Shown here one piece after another: positions 53,791 through 62,539 of a stretch of 64,000 nucleotides of DNA. Within the stretch, counting starts at the first letter, position 1, and the number at the start of each line of letters is the position of its first letter. Source of the stretch: Ferruginibacter sp. HRS2-29. Lineage in GTDB: Bacteria; Bacteroidota; Bacteroidia; Chitinophagales; Chitinophagaceae. The stretch covers positions 62,001 through 126,000 of the forward strand of contig NZ_RJUB01000141.1 in assembly GCF_024343615.1 (NCBI RefSeq). The letters are read 5' to 3'. The position numbers and the translations under genes were made by a program. Below the pieces are notes generated by a model. It made no database searches. It saw only the letters and a program-made list of their open reading frames with translations, and had not been told where the DNA came from.

Positions 53791-53869
53791 TCTTACCCTC
53801 AGAGAACATAAAGTTCGCTGAGGCCTTGCGTAGCTTTGCTTTCTTTCTCTGTATTCTCTGCGGGTAAGA
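53791..53869. repeat. Inverted repeat after the NmrA-like gene
   Basis: TCTTACCCTCAGAGAAC (53791-53807) and ATTCTCTGCGGGTAAGA (53853-53869) are complementary at 15 of 17 positions. It lies between two plus-strand genes and could end the first transcript. Confidence 0.7.
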
Positions 53870-53933
53870 TTATTTATGGGCATCTTAACACTCCTCCTTC
53901 CCGCAACATTCCAAAATTTTGTAATTTCATGTT

Positions 53934-54326
53934 GTGAAAAAACAACTATTCCTGCTCCTTTTTATTGTTTCTTTTTCCGCAGCGAAAGCGCAAAAGATCG
54001 ACAGCATTTTTGTCAACCTCTACACCGACAGCCTTAAAAAAGGCACTTACAATTATATCAATGTAGATGGCCTGCTGAGCAATGGAAAATATCTACCGCT
54101 CGACAGCAACCACATCATTTTCAAAAGCGACCACGGCGAATTTTTCGGCAACAGCCTATGGCTCGATAAAAACTTCAAAGAGGAAAAAGTCCACATCAGT
54201 GTATGCCTGAAAAACAATGCAGCCAGTAAGCAGGAATTTGATATGTATGTGAAGAAGAAAGAAGATGCCCCCCTGAAGACGGCAGATCAGTTGATGGACG
54301 AATGGAGGAGAAAGAAAAAGAATTAA
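53934..54326 (+). CDS. Small secreted protein of unknown function (130 aa)
   Basis: A signal peptide (KKQLFLLLFIVSFSAAKAQ) leaves about 110 mature residues. The middle contains TYNYINVDGLLSNGKYLPLD and FKSDHGEFFGNSLW, which look like one Ig-like beta domain with one Cys. The end is helical and basic (DEWRRKKKN). The start is GTG at 53934; the nearby ATG at 53929 is followed at once by a stop in its frame. No family was recognised. It converges with the transaldolase gene. Confidence 0.8.
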   Translation: MKKQLFLLLFIVSFSAAKAQKIDSIFVNLYTDSLKKGTYNYINVDGLLSNGKYLPLDSNHIIFKSDHGEFFGNSLWLDKNFKEEKVHISVCLKNNAASKQEFDMYVKKKEDAPLKTADQLMDEWRRKKKN

Positions 54327-54429
54327 TAATTAATAATTAATAATGATGCCTCAGTTATAAAGTTGTTTCTTATATAGAAAAGACTTTAAGCCTGAGGCAT
54401 TATTAAATATACATTATTAATTATTAATT
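54323..54429. terminator. Word hairpin between convergent genes (TTAATAATTAA type)
   Basis: Inner arms AATGATGCCTCAG (54342-54354) and CTGAGGCATTATT (54392-54404) pair with one G-T difference. They are flanked by TAATAATTAATAATTAA words on the left and their inverse on the right. The stop of the 130-aa gene is part of the left arm. Confidence 0.85.
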
Positions 54430-54436
54430 GAAATAA

Positions 54437-55090
54437 CTATGCAAATTTTTTCGCGTCTTCCAGGAATTTCGCCAGGCCACTATCCGTCAGCGGATGCTTC
54501 AGCAATCCAAGGATGGAATCTAACGGGCACGTACAAACGTCGGCGCCTGCTTCAGCACATTTGATGATATGATTCGGATAGCGGATGGATGCCGCCAATA
54601 TTTCTGATTTGTATCCCTGTATGGAATATATCTGGCGGATCTGGTGGATTAGTTCCAGGCCGTCCCATCCTGTATCGTCGATGCGACCGATAAATGGAGA
54701 AACGTAGGTAGCGCCGGCTTTTGCAGCCAGGATTGCCTGTCCGGCAGAAAATATCAATGTACAATTGGTACGGATACCATTGTCTGTAAACCATTTGATC
54801 GCCTTGATACCGTCTTTGATCATCGGTACTTTTACCACGATATTTTTGTGTAATGCAGCGAGTTTTTTTCCTTCGGCAACGATACCGTCGAAGTCTGTAG
54901 AAACTACTTCCGCACTGATATCCCCATCTACCATTTCGCAGATATCGATATAATGTTTTGTAACTGCGGCTTCTCCTGAAATGCCGACTTTTGCCATCAA
55001 TGACGGGTTGGTGGTAACACCATCCAGTATCCCGAGATCATTCGCTTCCTTGATCTGTGCCAGGTCAGCGGTGTCGATAAAAAATTTCAT
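54437..55090 (-). CDS. Transaldolase / fructose-6-phosphate aldolase (TalC/MipB type)
   Basis: This is a short class I aldolase of the pentose-phosphate pathway. MKFFIDTADLAQIKEANDLG opens the barrel; GVTTNPSLMAK follows. The Schiff-base Lys lies in NIVVKVPMIKDGIKA (about residue 85). NCTLIFSAGQAILAAKAGA, YVSPFIGRIDD and LAASIRYPNHI complete the family pattern. The length of 217 residues is that of the transaldolase-like/FSA subgroup; whether it acts mainly as transaldolase or as aldolase cannot be decided here. The start is set at 55090, because 14 extra residues upstream are not conserved-looking. Confidence 0.94.
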   Translation of the reverse strand: MKFFIDTADLAQIKEANDLGILDGVTTNPSLMAKVGISGEAAVTKHYIDICEMVDGDISAEVVSTDFDGIVAEGKKLAALHKNIVVKVPMIKDGIKAIKWFTDNGIRTNCTLIFSAGQAILAAKAGATYVSPFIGRIDDTGWDGLELIHQIRQIYSIQGYKSEILAASIRYPNHIIKCAEAGADVCTCPLDSILGLLKHPLTDSGLAKFLEDAKKFA

Positions 55091-55129
55091 ATTGATCGTA
55101 TTTAGAGTGATGCAAACTTGAAGATAAAG

Positions 55130-55157
55130 CAAAGATAAAACAGCTTTTCCACATCAA
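55130..55157 (-). promoter_or_regulatory. Putative transaldolase promoter
   Basis: On the minus strand, TTG (55157-55155), 17 nt, then TATCTTTG (55137-55130) match the -33/-7 pattern of Bacteroidota promoters. The start codon follows 40 nt downstream. Confidence 0.55.
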
Positions 55158-55175
55158 CGGAGAGAAATAAAAAAT

Positions 55176-55269
55176 GGCAAGTTACTTACATCGCACCGCT
55201 CAACCACCTACCCTTGCTACCTTCCGGTCCTGGGGGAGTTCAGCAGGAGCTGGTCGTATAAGACTTGCC
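55176..55269 (-). ncRNA. ffs: Signal recognition particle RNA (small bacterial type)
   Basis: The minus-strand transcript of about 94 nt begins GGCAAGT and ends ACTTGCC, which pair as the closing stem. The centre carries the Ffh-binding domain: CCAGGACCGGAAGGTAGCAA with the GGAA tetraloop and the asymmetric AGCA-side bulge, as in 4.5S RNA. It binds Ffh and directs ribosomes making membrane proteins. An exact -7 element lies just upstream, and its predicted start point falls on the RNA's first base. It is located between the transaldolase and T9SS plug genes. Confidence 0.93.
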
Positions 55270-55273
55270 GGCG

Positions 55274-55281
55274 CAAAGATA
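55274..55281 (-). promoter_or_regulatory. -7 element of the SRP RNA
   Basis: Minus-strand TATCTTTG, an exact TAnnTTTG match, ends 5 nt before the first base of the SRP RNA as defined by its closing stem. Confidence 0.65.
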
Positions 55282-55437
55282 AGGAAGATTAAGAATAATA
55301 AACGCAGATTTTAAATAGATTTTTTGATTTCGCTGATTTTTTTTCGTTTTGACCCATACATTATAAACTGCTTGAACTATCAAAATTCAAAATATTTAAA
55401 AGCATCAGTGAAATCCTGTAAATCTTTTAATCTGCGA

Positions 55438-56730
55438 TTAAAAACTAAACCCCGGCTTATCCCTTCTCGAATTTATCTGCCCGATGCCGATCAACTGATC
55501 CGAACGGTCGGCGAACGCTTTATAATAGATCAGGATCGTATAACTGTTTTCCGTTTCCCAATAATTTCCTTCCAATGCTATCCTGTCTTTAGGATTATCA
55601 CGGTCAACCGACACATATGTATAATTATAATACCCTTGTTTGAGAAAAGCCCTCGTTTCGTATACTTTTTTCTCCGTATTGAATGTCATCCTCCATCTTT
55701 CCGACAGGGAAAAATCGGTGAAGCCGCCTTCCAGGTACACGTCCCTGTTGGGATAGGGCAATCCGTCGGGTGGCGAAAATGAAAAGAAAAGTGTGGCGTA
55801 ATCGCCCTGCCATTGCGGGTTGATACTCTCGTAAGTGACGATGTTGTACATCCCGTTGTAATCAGGAAAATAAACGTAGCGCTGCCCGGTACGATCGGCA
55901 TCCGTTTTTACATACAGATCGGTTGATGTTTTATTGTAAGTGCCGTGATCTATCCGGTCGCTTTGCAGCCGGAAGCTCCGCAGATCCAGCCAGCGCCATT
56001 CTTTTCCCGCAGGGAACACACCGATATTTTCCGTGTTGTATTCCAACGTACTGCCGCGTACAAATGTTGGCGGGATATCGCGTTCCGCAATATCCCAGCG
56101 ATTGTTCTGCAGGATCACTGCTTTCACCTGTTGCGCTGCGCTGAAAGTATTGAGCCCGCTCAATGCGGCCGTAAATTTTACGCGTTGATGAGTGGTGAAA
56201 AGGTCAGGTGTAAAAGGCTGCATCACCGTTCCGGAAACCGCGGCCTTGATATCGAGCACCAGCAGTTGTTTCGTAAAAACCAGTTTGGACGTATCGCCAT
56301 CCAGGAAAACTTTCAGCAGGTAATTGCCCGATCTTGAAGGCACACAATTCTGTTCGGGCAGCATCGCCTGGTAATGTGTGTACCGCGTAAACGCGATGGA
56401 AGAATAACGATAAGTGCTGATGCGGTTTTGTGTAAAACCTTTGATATAATCGAACGGGTTGAGGTTGACCGGCTTCCAGTTGTAATCGCAGAGCATGTAG
56501 GTATAATAATAATTCTTGATACCTCCTTCCAGGTCGTCGAAACTGAGCTGCAATTTGTCGCCGCTGTTCAAAGTGTATACCGGAAGGCTTTGCTGATTGC
56601 CCGAAACATATAATTGCGCCGTGTAGATATAGGATTTATAAATATTTTCCACTTTCTGTGCTGAAGCTGTTACAGTGATAAAACAGCAAATTGCCAGGAT
56701 GGCGGATTGAAATTTCAGGATGCAAGTCAT
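55438..56730 (-). CDS. DUF5103 / type IX secretion system plug protein (430 aa)
   Basis: A signal peptide (ILAICCFITVTASAQ) is followed by the DUF5103 pattern. The N-terminal domain (now named T9SS plug, first domain) contains YIYTAQLYVSGNQQSLPVYT, DDLEGGIKNYYYTYMLCDYNW and GFTQNRISTYRYSS. Further on come RRDYNGMYNI-like YFPDYNGMYNIVTYES and DVYLEGGFTDFSLSERWRMT, ending in a starch-binding-like domain. In known systems this protein closes the periplasmic side of the giant SprA pore of the T9SS. Its presence suggests this organism has a T9SS; no other T9SS gene is in the window. It is divergent from the permease gene. Confidence 0.9.
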   Translation of the reverse strand: MTCILKFQSAILAICCFITVTASAQKVENIYKSYIYTAQLYVSGNQQSLPVYTLNSGDKLQLSFDDLEGGIKNYYYTYMLCDYNWKPVNLNPFDYIKGFTQNRISTYRYSSIAFTRYTHYQAMLPEQNCVPSRSGNYLLKVFLDGDTSKLVFTKQLLVLDIKAAVSGTVMQPFTPDLFTTHQRVKFTAALSGLNTFSAAQQVKAVILQNNRWDIAERDIPPTFVRGSTLEYNTENIGVFPAGKEWRWLDLRSFRLQSDRIDHGTYNKTSTDLYVKTDADRTGQRYVYFPDYNGMYNIVTYESINPQWQGDYATLFFSFSPPDGLPYPNRDVYLEGGFTDFSLSERWRMTFNTEKKVYETRAFLKQGYYNYTYVSVDRDNPKDRIALEGNYWETENSYTILIYYKAFADRSDQLIGIGQINSRRDKPGFSF

Positions 56731-56748
56731 TTAATAGCGTAATTAATT

Positions 56749-56756
56749 TACTTTTG
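56749..56756 (+). promoter_or_regulatory. Putative -7 element of the permease gene
   Basis: TACTTTTG matches TAnnTTTG exactly and lies 22 nt before the TTG start at 56779. It sits back to back with the opposite -7 element at 56765-56772. Confidence 0.5.
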
Positions 56757-56764
56757 AAAGATAC

Positions 56765-56772
56765 CAAATTTA
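56765..56772 (-). promoter_or_regulatory. Putative -7 element of the T9SS plug gene
   Basis: Minus-strand TAAATTTG matches TAnnTTTG exactly, 34 nt before the ATG at 56730. Only 8 nt separate it from the oppositely directed element, so the two promoters must overlap. Confidence 0.5.
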
Positions 56773-56778
56773 CATCTT

Positions 56779-58008
56779 TTGAATGTATCCTTTTTTATAG
56801 CGAAGAGAATTGCCACTGAAAAACAACAGACTTTCAGCCGTTTCATCATCGGGCTCGCCATTGGCGCCACTACATTGAGTGTAGCGGTGATGATCGTTGC
56901 CCTGAGTTTTGTAAACGGTTTTCAGCATGTGATCAGCAATAAAGTGTTCAGTTTTTGGGGGCATGTAAGGGTACAACAAAGCCTCGATGATAAAGTAAGC
57001 ACGGCGGAAGAATACCCTATCCACAAAAACGATTCGGTAGAGAATTACCTGCGCAGTCTGCCCGAAGTGCTCAATGTGGAAAAATACGCCACCAAATCGG
57101 CCATCCTGAAATACAATACCGATATCGAAAGTATCCTTTTGAAAGGTATCGACAGTAGCTTCAACTTCAGCCGGCTGCAGCCTTTCATGCGAAAGGGAAA
57201 ACTCATATCCTTTGTTGACAGCGGGTACAGCAAACAGATCAACATCAGCGAATACACTGCCAAACAATTGCAGATCAATGTGGGCGACAGCCTGCTGGTT
57301 TATTTTTTCCGTGAAGATGGCAGCAAGACCGCCCGGCGTTTAACCATTGCCGGTATATTCAAGATAGGCATTGAGATATATGATAAAAATTTCGCGATCT
57401 GCGACATCAACCTCATCCGCAGGCTCAACAACTGGGAGGCCGACCAGATCGGCGGGTATGAAATTTTTCTGAAGGATTACACCAAAACGGATTCCATTTC
57501 GGAGAAGATCTACAACGAGCTGCCGCAAAGCTGGTACAGCAAAAGCGTAAAAGAAATTTATCCCGATATATTCGACTGGCTTGGCTTACAGGGGCAATTG
57601 AAAAACATACTCATCCGCATCATGATCATCATGGCGGTGGTGAACATGATCACCTGCCTGATCATACTGGTACTCGAACGCACAAGAATGACCGGCACGC
57701 TGAAAGCATTGGGAGCCACCAACTGGAATATCCAGCTGGTATTTTTATACAATACTACCCTCATCGCATTCATCGGTGTAATAGCAGGCACACTGCTGGG
57801 GCTAGGCATCTGTGTATTGCAGCAGCACACGGGTTTCATAAGGCTCAATGAAGAATCATATTATATGGATAAAGCCCAGGCCGATATCAGCTGGCTGCAG
57901 GTGGTATTGGTGGATGTGGCAACACTGGTTATCTGTATGGTAACGCTGGTTATCCCTACTTTACTGGTGAGGAAGGTGAATGTGGTGAAGGCGATACAAT
58001 TTCGCTAA
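56779..58008 (+). CDS. Lipoprotein-releasing ABC transporter permease (LolE/FtsX type)
   Basis: The protein has four membrane segments: one near the N-terminus ([20 protein letters not shown]), then a periplasmic domain of about 220 residues. Three C-terminal segments follow, around [40 protein letters not shown] and [19 protein letters not shown]. The MacB-like periplasmic region and the FtsX domain ([20 protein letters not shown], the cytoplasmic coupling motif) mark it as a LolC/E homologue, which extracts lipoproteins from the inner membrane. The ATPase partner is not next to it. The start codon is TTG at 56779; the protein's first residues, NVSFFIAKR, match the family's start. Confidence 0.92.
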   Translation: MNVSFFIAKRIATEKQQTFSRFIIGLAIGATTLSVAVMIVALSFVNGFQHVISNKVFSFWGHVRVQQSLDDKVSTAEEYPIHKNDSVENYLRSLPEVLNVEKYATKSAILKYNTDIESILLKGIDSSFNFSRLQPFMRKGKLISFVDSGYSKQINISEYTAKQLQINVGDSLLVYFFREDGSKTARRLTIAGIFKIGIEIYDKNFAICDINLIRRLNNWEADQIGGYEIFLKDYTKTDSISEKIYNELPQSWYSKSVKEIYPDIFDWLGLQGQLKNILIRIMIIMAVVNMITCLIILVLERTRMTGTLKALGATNWNIQLVFLYNTTLIAFIGVIAGTLLGLGICVLQQHTGFIRLNEESYYMDKAQADISWLQVVLVDVATLVICMVTLVIPTLLVRKVNVVKAIQFR

Positions 58009-58016
58009 AGCGAAAT

Positions 58017-58111
58017 AATTACGAATTATCAATTACGAATTGGAGGTCGCACGATATGAAGTATACATTTCCACTCATACGAACCCCAATTCGTAATTCT
58101 CAATTCGTAAT
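58017..58111. terminator. Word hairpin between convergent genes (AATTACGAATT type)
   Basis: The arms 58017-58043 and 58085-58111 are 27 nt and match at 24 positions. The right arm runs into the 3' end of the TrmH-type gene and supplies its last codons and stop. The word is shared with 21764-21798. Confidence 0.88.
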
Positions 58112-58846
58112 TCGTAATTGATGCAAGATTATACCTGTCGCCACTCCTGCATTCAAAGATTCGGCCAGCCCTACCCGTGCTATGGTGATCTTTTCGTCTG
58201 CCATTTGCATGATAGCCGGGCTGATGCCTTTGGATTCGTTGCCAATGATAATGATGCCTTCTTTTAATTTATCCACTTTTTCGAGGGGTGTACCATCCAG
58301 GGCGGCGGCATATTTTTTAACATGAGCCGATAACAATTGCTGAGTTATATCGGCATACACCACGTTAACCCTGGCAAGGCTGGCCATAGTGCTTTGCACC
58401 ACTTTAGGGTTGTACATGTCCGCGGTATGCAAAGAGCAAAGAATATCCTGTATACCGAACCAGTCGGCGATGCGGATGATCGTACCAAGATTTCCCGGAT
58501 CCTGGATATCGTCCAAAACCAATGTGAGCCTGTCTTTGAAAGCCAACTGCCTGGCAGGCTTCTTTTCAAATACTGCCAGTACCAGGTTAGGTTTGGCCAG
58601 GGCCGAAATTTTTTCCAGTTCAAAATCCTTCACTGCTACCAGCGTTCCCCCAAGAGTTGCTTTAAGGGAAGCAGGCGCTGCCGCGATCCATTCTTCCAGC
58701 GCATATACATTTGTACAATTGAAAATATTCGTTTCCAGCAGCTCTCCCACAACTTTGGGGCCTTCGGCAATAAATGCGCCGTATTCATCTCTGAATTTTT
58801 TGTGCTGTAAACTTTGGATATATTTGACGGTAGATTTACTAAACAT
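58100..58846 (-). CDS. TrmH/SpoU-family RNA methyltransferase
   Basis: Such enzymes 2'-O-methylate ribose in rRNA or tRNA with S-adenosylmethionine. The N-terminal substrate-binding domain has KYIQSLQHKKFRDEYGAFIAEGPK. The SPOUT knot motifs follow: LVLDDIQDPGNLGTIIRIAD (motif 1), VVQSTMASLARVNV, IIIIGNESKGIS (motif 2), and AESLNAGVATGIILHQL (motif 3). The length of 248 residues is normal. The final codons (RITN) are encoded by the repeat word. It is divergent from the TamL gene, a pairing I recall as common in Bacteroidota. The target nucleotide is unknown. Confidence 0.94.
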   Translation of the reverse strand: MFSKSTVKYIQSLQHKKFRDEYGAFIAEGPKVVGELLETNIFNCTNVYALEEWIAAAPASLKATLGGTLVAVKDFELEKISALAKPNLVLAVFEKKPARQLAFKDRLTLVLDDIQDPGNLGTIIRIADWFGIQDILCSLHTADMYNPKVVQSTMASLARVNVVYADITQQLLSAHVKKYAAALDGTPLEKVDKLKEGIIIIGNESKGISPAIMQMADEKITIARVGLAESLNAGVATGIILHQLRITN

Positions 58847-58900
58847 CTTTTATTCTTTATGTATTCATTTCGCCAGGAAGGTCATATCAATCCGCAACCG

Positions 58901-61423
58901 ATGAAACTTTTTTTCTTGGCGCTGGTAGTATTCGCTTCCTGCACAGTCATAAAAAAAGCGCCCGGCGATAAACCTTATGTGGGCAAAAGTAGTTTCGAAG
59001 TTACGGGAGGAAATTTTACCAAAATTGAAAAAACGGCGGTTGTACAGCGACTGGATAACCAGCTGGACGATAGTTCTACCACCACCACCACCGATGTGTT
59101 GTTTTTTATTCATAAGATAAAAGCGCCCCCTGCCTACGATTCAACTTACTCCGGCATTTCGGCCAGGAATATGGAAGCATCGATGTTCCACCTGGGGTAT
59201 TACAATGCCAGAGCCACTTTTAATGCCGATACCGGTAAAAGCGCCCATACGAAAGTGATGTTCATGGGGCTTCCTGTGAGTTTAAAAAAGATCGGGCCGA
59301 AAGTAAATGTAAAATATTCGCTGGATGCCGGTAAACAAACGTTGATAGATACTGTCCGGTACCTCTTACGCAAACCCGACCTGCAGGCGCTGGCCACCCA
59401 GGATGTTGAAAAACAAGGGCTGTTGAAAAAAGACCAGCCCGCAAGTAAAACTGCGGTGTTGAGCGAAGTTTCCAGGCTGGTGGATCTGTTTCGCAATAAT
59501 GGGTATTACAAATTCACCGGGGCCGAACTTAAAGTAAGAGGCGATACCACCATTGCTGCATTGACTTCCACCAGTGATGACCCTTTTGAGCAGCTGAGAT
59601 TATTGGCGGAAGCCCAGTTGAAAAAAGATTCTCCCAAGATCAAACTGGCAGTAGTGCTGAACACACCCGACGACAGTTCCAAGCTGAGCCAGTACCGGGT
59701 GAACGATATCTACATATTGCAGGATTACCAGCCAGGCGATGATATCAATGATAAAACGACCATCACCGAAAGGCGCACCGGTGATACTTCGCGGATGACA
59801 GCTGCACAAAAAAAGCGGCGGCGCATCAATCTGCGCCGCAACAGGAATTATTCGTCGGCGCAAAGGCCTAACAATGATTTTATCCTGCGTTATCACAAAC
59901 CGTATATCCGTACTTCATTCCTTGCGAGGAATATCACGCTTCGCAAAGACAGCATTTTCAGGCAGGATGAATACTACAAGACCTTGTCGAACCTCTCTAA
60001 AGCCGGTGTGTGGCAAAGTGTGAACATCCAGACCATCGACCTCAAAGACAGCAACAAGGTGAACCTCATCATGGAGCTTATTCCTGTAAAAAAATTCGGT
60101 TTCGAAGCTGCCATTGAAGCAAGTTATTCCGCTACCAGCAATACCAACAGCGCATTAGGTGGCAATTTATTTGGCCTGTCGCTCAATTTTTCGCTGGTAA
60201 ACCGTAACATCGGAAGGGATGCGATCAAAATGACGCATCTTATCAGGACCGGGATCGAGCTGAATAATAATGCCAGGAGCAAAGGAACGCAGCTGATCAA
60301 TTCCAATGAATTGAGTTATACCAACAGCGTGGTGATACCCAAATTAACCTGGCCTTTAAACAGGTTCATCACTAGGCGGACGCAGCTACAGGAGTCGTTT
60401 ATCAACACCAGCCTTGCCTACAACAACCGCCTGAAACTTTTCAACCAGCAATCCTTCAACAGCAGTTATGGATTTACCTGGAGTATCAAAAAACAACGGA
60501 AGTTTCAATGGCGGCCTTTGAATGCTGAATTCAATTACCTCTTCAACCGGACGGATAGTTTCAATAATATCGTCAAGCAAAACCCTTTCTTACGTTACTC
60601 TTACACTACGTCGTTTATAGTGGGAATGGCGGGTTCGTATTCAAGCGTTTACAACAATCCAAAACATTTGCTGAGCCTTTCGAAAGAGCGGGCATTCAAG
60701 ATGAACATTGAAGAATCGGGGCTTACCTGGGGCGCTCTGCCGGTTTTGAAAAGATACAAAAGCAGGTATATCAAATTGGATGCGGAATACAAATACTCCG
60801 TCATTTATCCCAAGACATCACTTGCTTTCCGCCTCTATTCCGGCGTGGGCATTCCGCTTTTCGGAGATTCGGCACTGCCTTTCTTCAAACAATATTACGG
60901 TGGCGGAGGCCTTGGTATGAGGGGCTGGCCGGTAAGGGGCATCGGCCGCGGCGGACAAAAACTTGCGGGATACCAGGCTACCTTATTCAACGACCGCACC
61001 GGCGATATGCAGCTGGAAGGCAATATCGAATACCGGTATGATATCGCCCGCATCATCCCTAATTCTTTAACATTACGGGGAGCATTGTTCATCGACGCAG
61101 GAAACATCTGGAACATCCGCAATTCTTTACCCGGAGGTGGAATGGATAGTGCCCAATTCAGGTTGAAAAACCTTTATAAACAGCTGGGATTCTCCGCCGG
61201 TACAGGTTTCCGGCTCGATTTCAATTATTTCGTATTGAGGATCGATCTTGGGTTCCGGTTCAAACGGCCTGAGTTAAGTTATGAAAACAATGGCTGGAAA
61301 CTGCCCCCACTGGGACTGGATGACTTTTTCAAGAAGATGTTTACCAAGGGAACAAATGATGAATACCGGAAATGGAGATATGAAAATTTTAACCTGACGA
61401 TTGGGATCGGGTTGCCTTTTTAG
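58901..61423 (+). CDS. BamA/TamA-family outer-membrane lipoprotein (TamL type, 840 aa)
   Basis: TamL is the Bacteroidota form of TamA: an Omp85 barrel that helps insert outer-membrane proteins and is lipid-anchored. The start is set at 58901 (MKLFFLALVVFASC), because this gives a lipobox with Cys at residue 14; an upstream start at 58814 would add 29 residues and hide it. POTRA-like regions follow to about residue 400 (YYNARATFNADTG; KPYIRTSFLARNITLRKDSI). The barrel begins near 420. The Omp85 hallmark loop is GGGLGMRGWPVRGIGRG at about 672. The end ...NLTIGIGLPF is the terminal strand. A basic insertion (KKRRRINLRRNR) lies between the POTRA repeats. Confidence 0.93.
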   Translation: MKLFFLALVVFASCTVIKKAPGDKPYVGKSSFEVTGGNFTKIEKTAVVQRLDNQLDDSSTTTTTDVLFFIHKIKAPPAYDSTYSGISARNMEASMFHLGYYNARATFNADTGKSAHTKVMFMGLPVSLKKIGPKVNVKYSLDAGKQTLIDTVRYLLRKPDLQALATQDVEKQGLLKKDQPASKTAVLSEVSRLVDLFRNNGYYKFTGAELKVRGDTTIAALTSTSDDPFEQLRLLAEAQLKKDSPKIKLAVVLNTPDDSSKLSQYRVNDIYILQDYQPGDDINDKTTITERRTGDTSRMTAAQKKRRRINLRRNRNYSSAQRPNNDFILRYHKPYIRTSFLARNITLRKDSIFRQDEYYKTLSNLSKAGVWQSVNIQTIDLKDSNKVNLIMELIPVKKFGFEAAIEASYSATSNTNSALGGNLFGLSLNFSLVNRNIGRDAIKMTHLIRTGIELNNNARSKGTQLINSNELSYTNSVVIPKLTWPLNRFITRRTQLQESFINTSLAYNNRLKLFNQQSFNSSYGFTWSIKKQRKFQWRPLNAEFNYLFNRTDSFNNIVKQNPFLRYSYTTSFIVGMAGSYSSVYNNPKHLLSLSKERAFKMNIEESGLTWGALPVLKRYKSRYIKLDAEYKYSVIYPKTSLAFRLYSGVGIPLFGDSALPFFKQYYGGGGLGMRGWPVRGIGRGGQKLAGYQATLFNDRTGDMQLEGNIEYRYDIARIIPNSLTLRGALFIDAGNIWNIRNSLPGGGMDSAQFRLKNLYKQLGFSAGTGFRLDFNYFVLRIDLGFRFKRPELSYENNGWKLPPLGLDDFFKKMFTKGTNDEYRKWRYENFNLTIGIGLPF

Positions 61424-61584
61424 AACGACGACGGACCACGGACGACTGACCACAGACGACGGCTGGTTCGTTAAATCGTATTCTATACAAGAGTTTGAAA
61501 TTTAAAAGTAATTTCCAGGCTTTGCAAACTCACGGTCGTCCGTTGTCTGTGGTCGGTGGTCGGTGGTCCGTGGTCGGTGTTCAG
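61423..61584. terminator. Word hairpin between convergent tamL and truB (GGACGAC/GGTCCGT type)
   Basis: The left arm 61423-61462 repeats CGGACCACGGACGACTGACC-like words. The right arm 61533-61584 carries the inverse (GGTCGGTGG, GTCCGTGGTC). Several registers of pairing are possible. The word resembles that at 25297-25401. Confidence 0.85.
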
Positions 61585-61587
61585 CCC

Positions 61588-62382
61588 TTAGTGGCCGGAT
61601 TGCCCGTCATCCTTCTTCTGCAGTTCGTCCAGAAACTCATCCATTCCTATCCCATCCCCTACTTTAAAATCCCCGATGCGTGTCCGGCGCAAAGCGCTCA
61701 GGTAGCCACCACAGCCGAGTTCGGCGCCAAGGTCGTTCGCCAGGCTGCGTATATACGTTCCCGTTGTACATACCACACGAAATGCAACCACCGGCATATT
61801 TACGGAAGTGATCTCAAATTCTTTTATCGTAATGGGCCTCGCTTTAAGTTCTACTTCCACCCCGCGGCGGGCAAGTTCGTAGAGCGCCACACCATCTTTT
61901 TTAATGGCGGAATAAATGGGCGGGAATTGTTCTATGTCGCCAATAAATTTTTGCGCAGCTTCCCCCACCTGTTTTGCTGTTATCGCGGAAAAATCTTTTT
62001 CATCCTGTGGGGTGCTTTCCAGGTCGTAGGTAGGCGTAACTGCCCCAAGCGTTATGGTGCCGGTGTATTCCTTCTCCTGTGCCATGTATTCGTTGATCTT
62101 CTTCGTAAATTTTCCTGTGCAGACAATGAGCAGGCCCGTAGCCAACGGATCCAGCGTACCGGCATGCCCTACTTTTTTGATGCGTATACTATTACGTATC
62201 TTCCTTACCACGTCGAAGGAAGTCCAGTGCAGTGGCTTATCTATGAGCAATACCCTGCCTGCTTCAAACTCCGCTTTTTTTTCTTCCGAAAGATTGATAT
62301 TTATTTTTTTTCTCGCCTGCTCTTCTTCCGTCCCGTGAATAAGGGCTTTGTGCTTCGCGAAATATGATCCTTTTTTTTCCAT
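61588..62382 (-). CDS. truB: tRNA pseudouridine(55) synthase
   Basis: TruB converts U55 of the tRNA T-loop to pseudouridine. The catalytic Asp lies in KVGHAGTLDPLATGLLIVCTG (about residue 76), the family's defining motif. LLIDKPLHWTSFDVVRKIRN precedes it. Further motifs are EKEYTGTITLG, QFPPIYSAIKKDGVALYELA and CTTGTYIRSLANDLG. An N-terminal extension of about 40 residues (EEQARKKININLSEEKKAEF) precedes the usual start; no internal Met suggests a later start before VLLIDKP. The C-terminal PUA domain is absent, as in many bacteria. Confidence 0.97.
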   Translation of the reverse strand: MEKKGSYFAKHKALIHGTEEEQARKKININLSEEKKAEFEAGRVLLIDKPLHWTSFDVVRKIRNSIRIKKVGHAGTLDPLATGLLIVCTGKFTKKINEYMAQEKEYTGTITLGAVTPTYDLESTPQDEKDFSAITAKQVGEAAQKFIGDIEQFPPIYSAIKKDGVALYELARRGVEVELKARPITIKEFEITSVNMPVVAFRVVCTTGTYIRSLANDLGAELGCGGYLSALRRTRIGDFKVGDGIGMDEFLDELQKKDDGQSGH

Positions 62383-62410
62383 TTGATTTTTGTTAGAACA
62401 ACCCGGAGCA

Positions 62411-62538
62411 GGTTGTCAGATGTGAGTTGTCAGCAAAAAGCATACAGGTTGTTTTGACATGTTATAATTGACAGGACTATTATTTCTGTTGCAAAGTACA
62501 TGTAAGAAAAACTCCTCACAACTGGTATCTGTCAACTC
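62411..62538. repeat. Loose inverted repeat between DUF58 and truB genes
   Basis: GGTTGTCAGATGTGAGTTGT (62411-62430) and the segment CTCACAACTGGTATCTGTCA (62515-62534) are broadly inverse. Pairing is interrupted. Both flanking genes are on the minus strand. Confidence 0.5.
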
Positions 62539-62539
62539 A

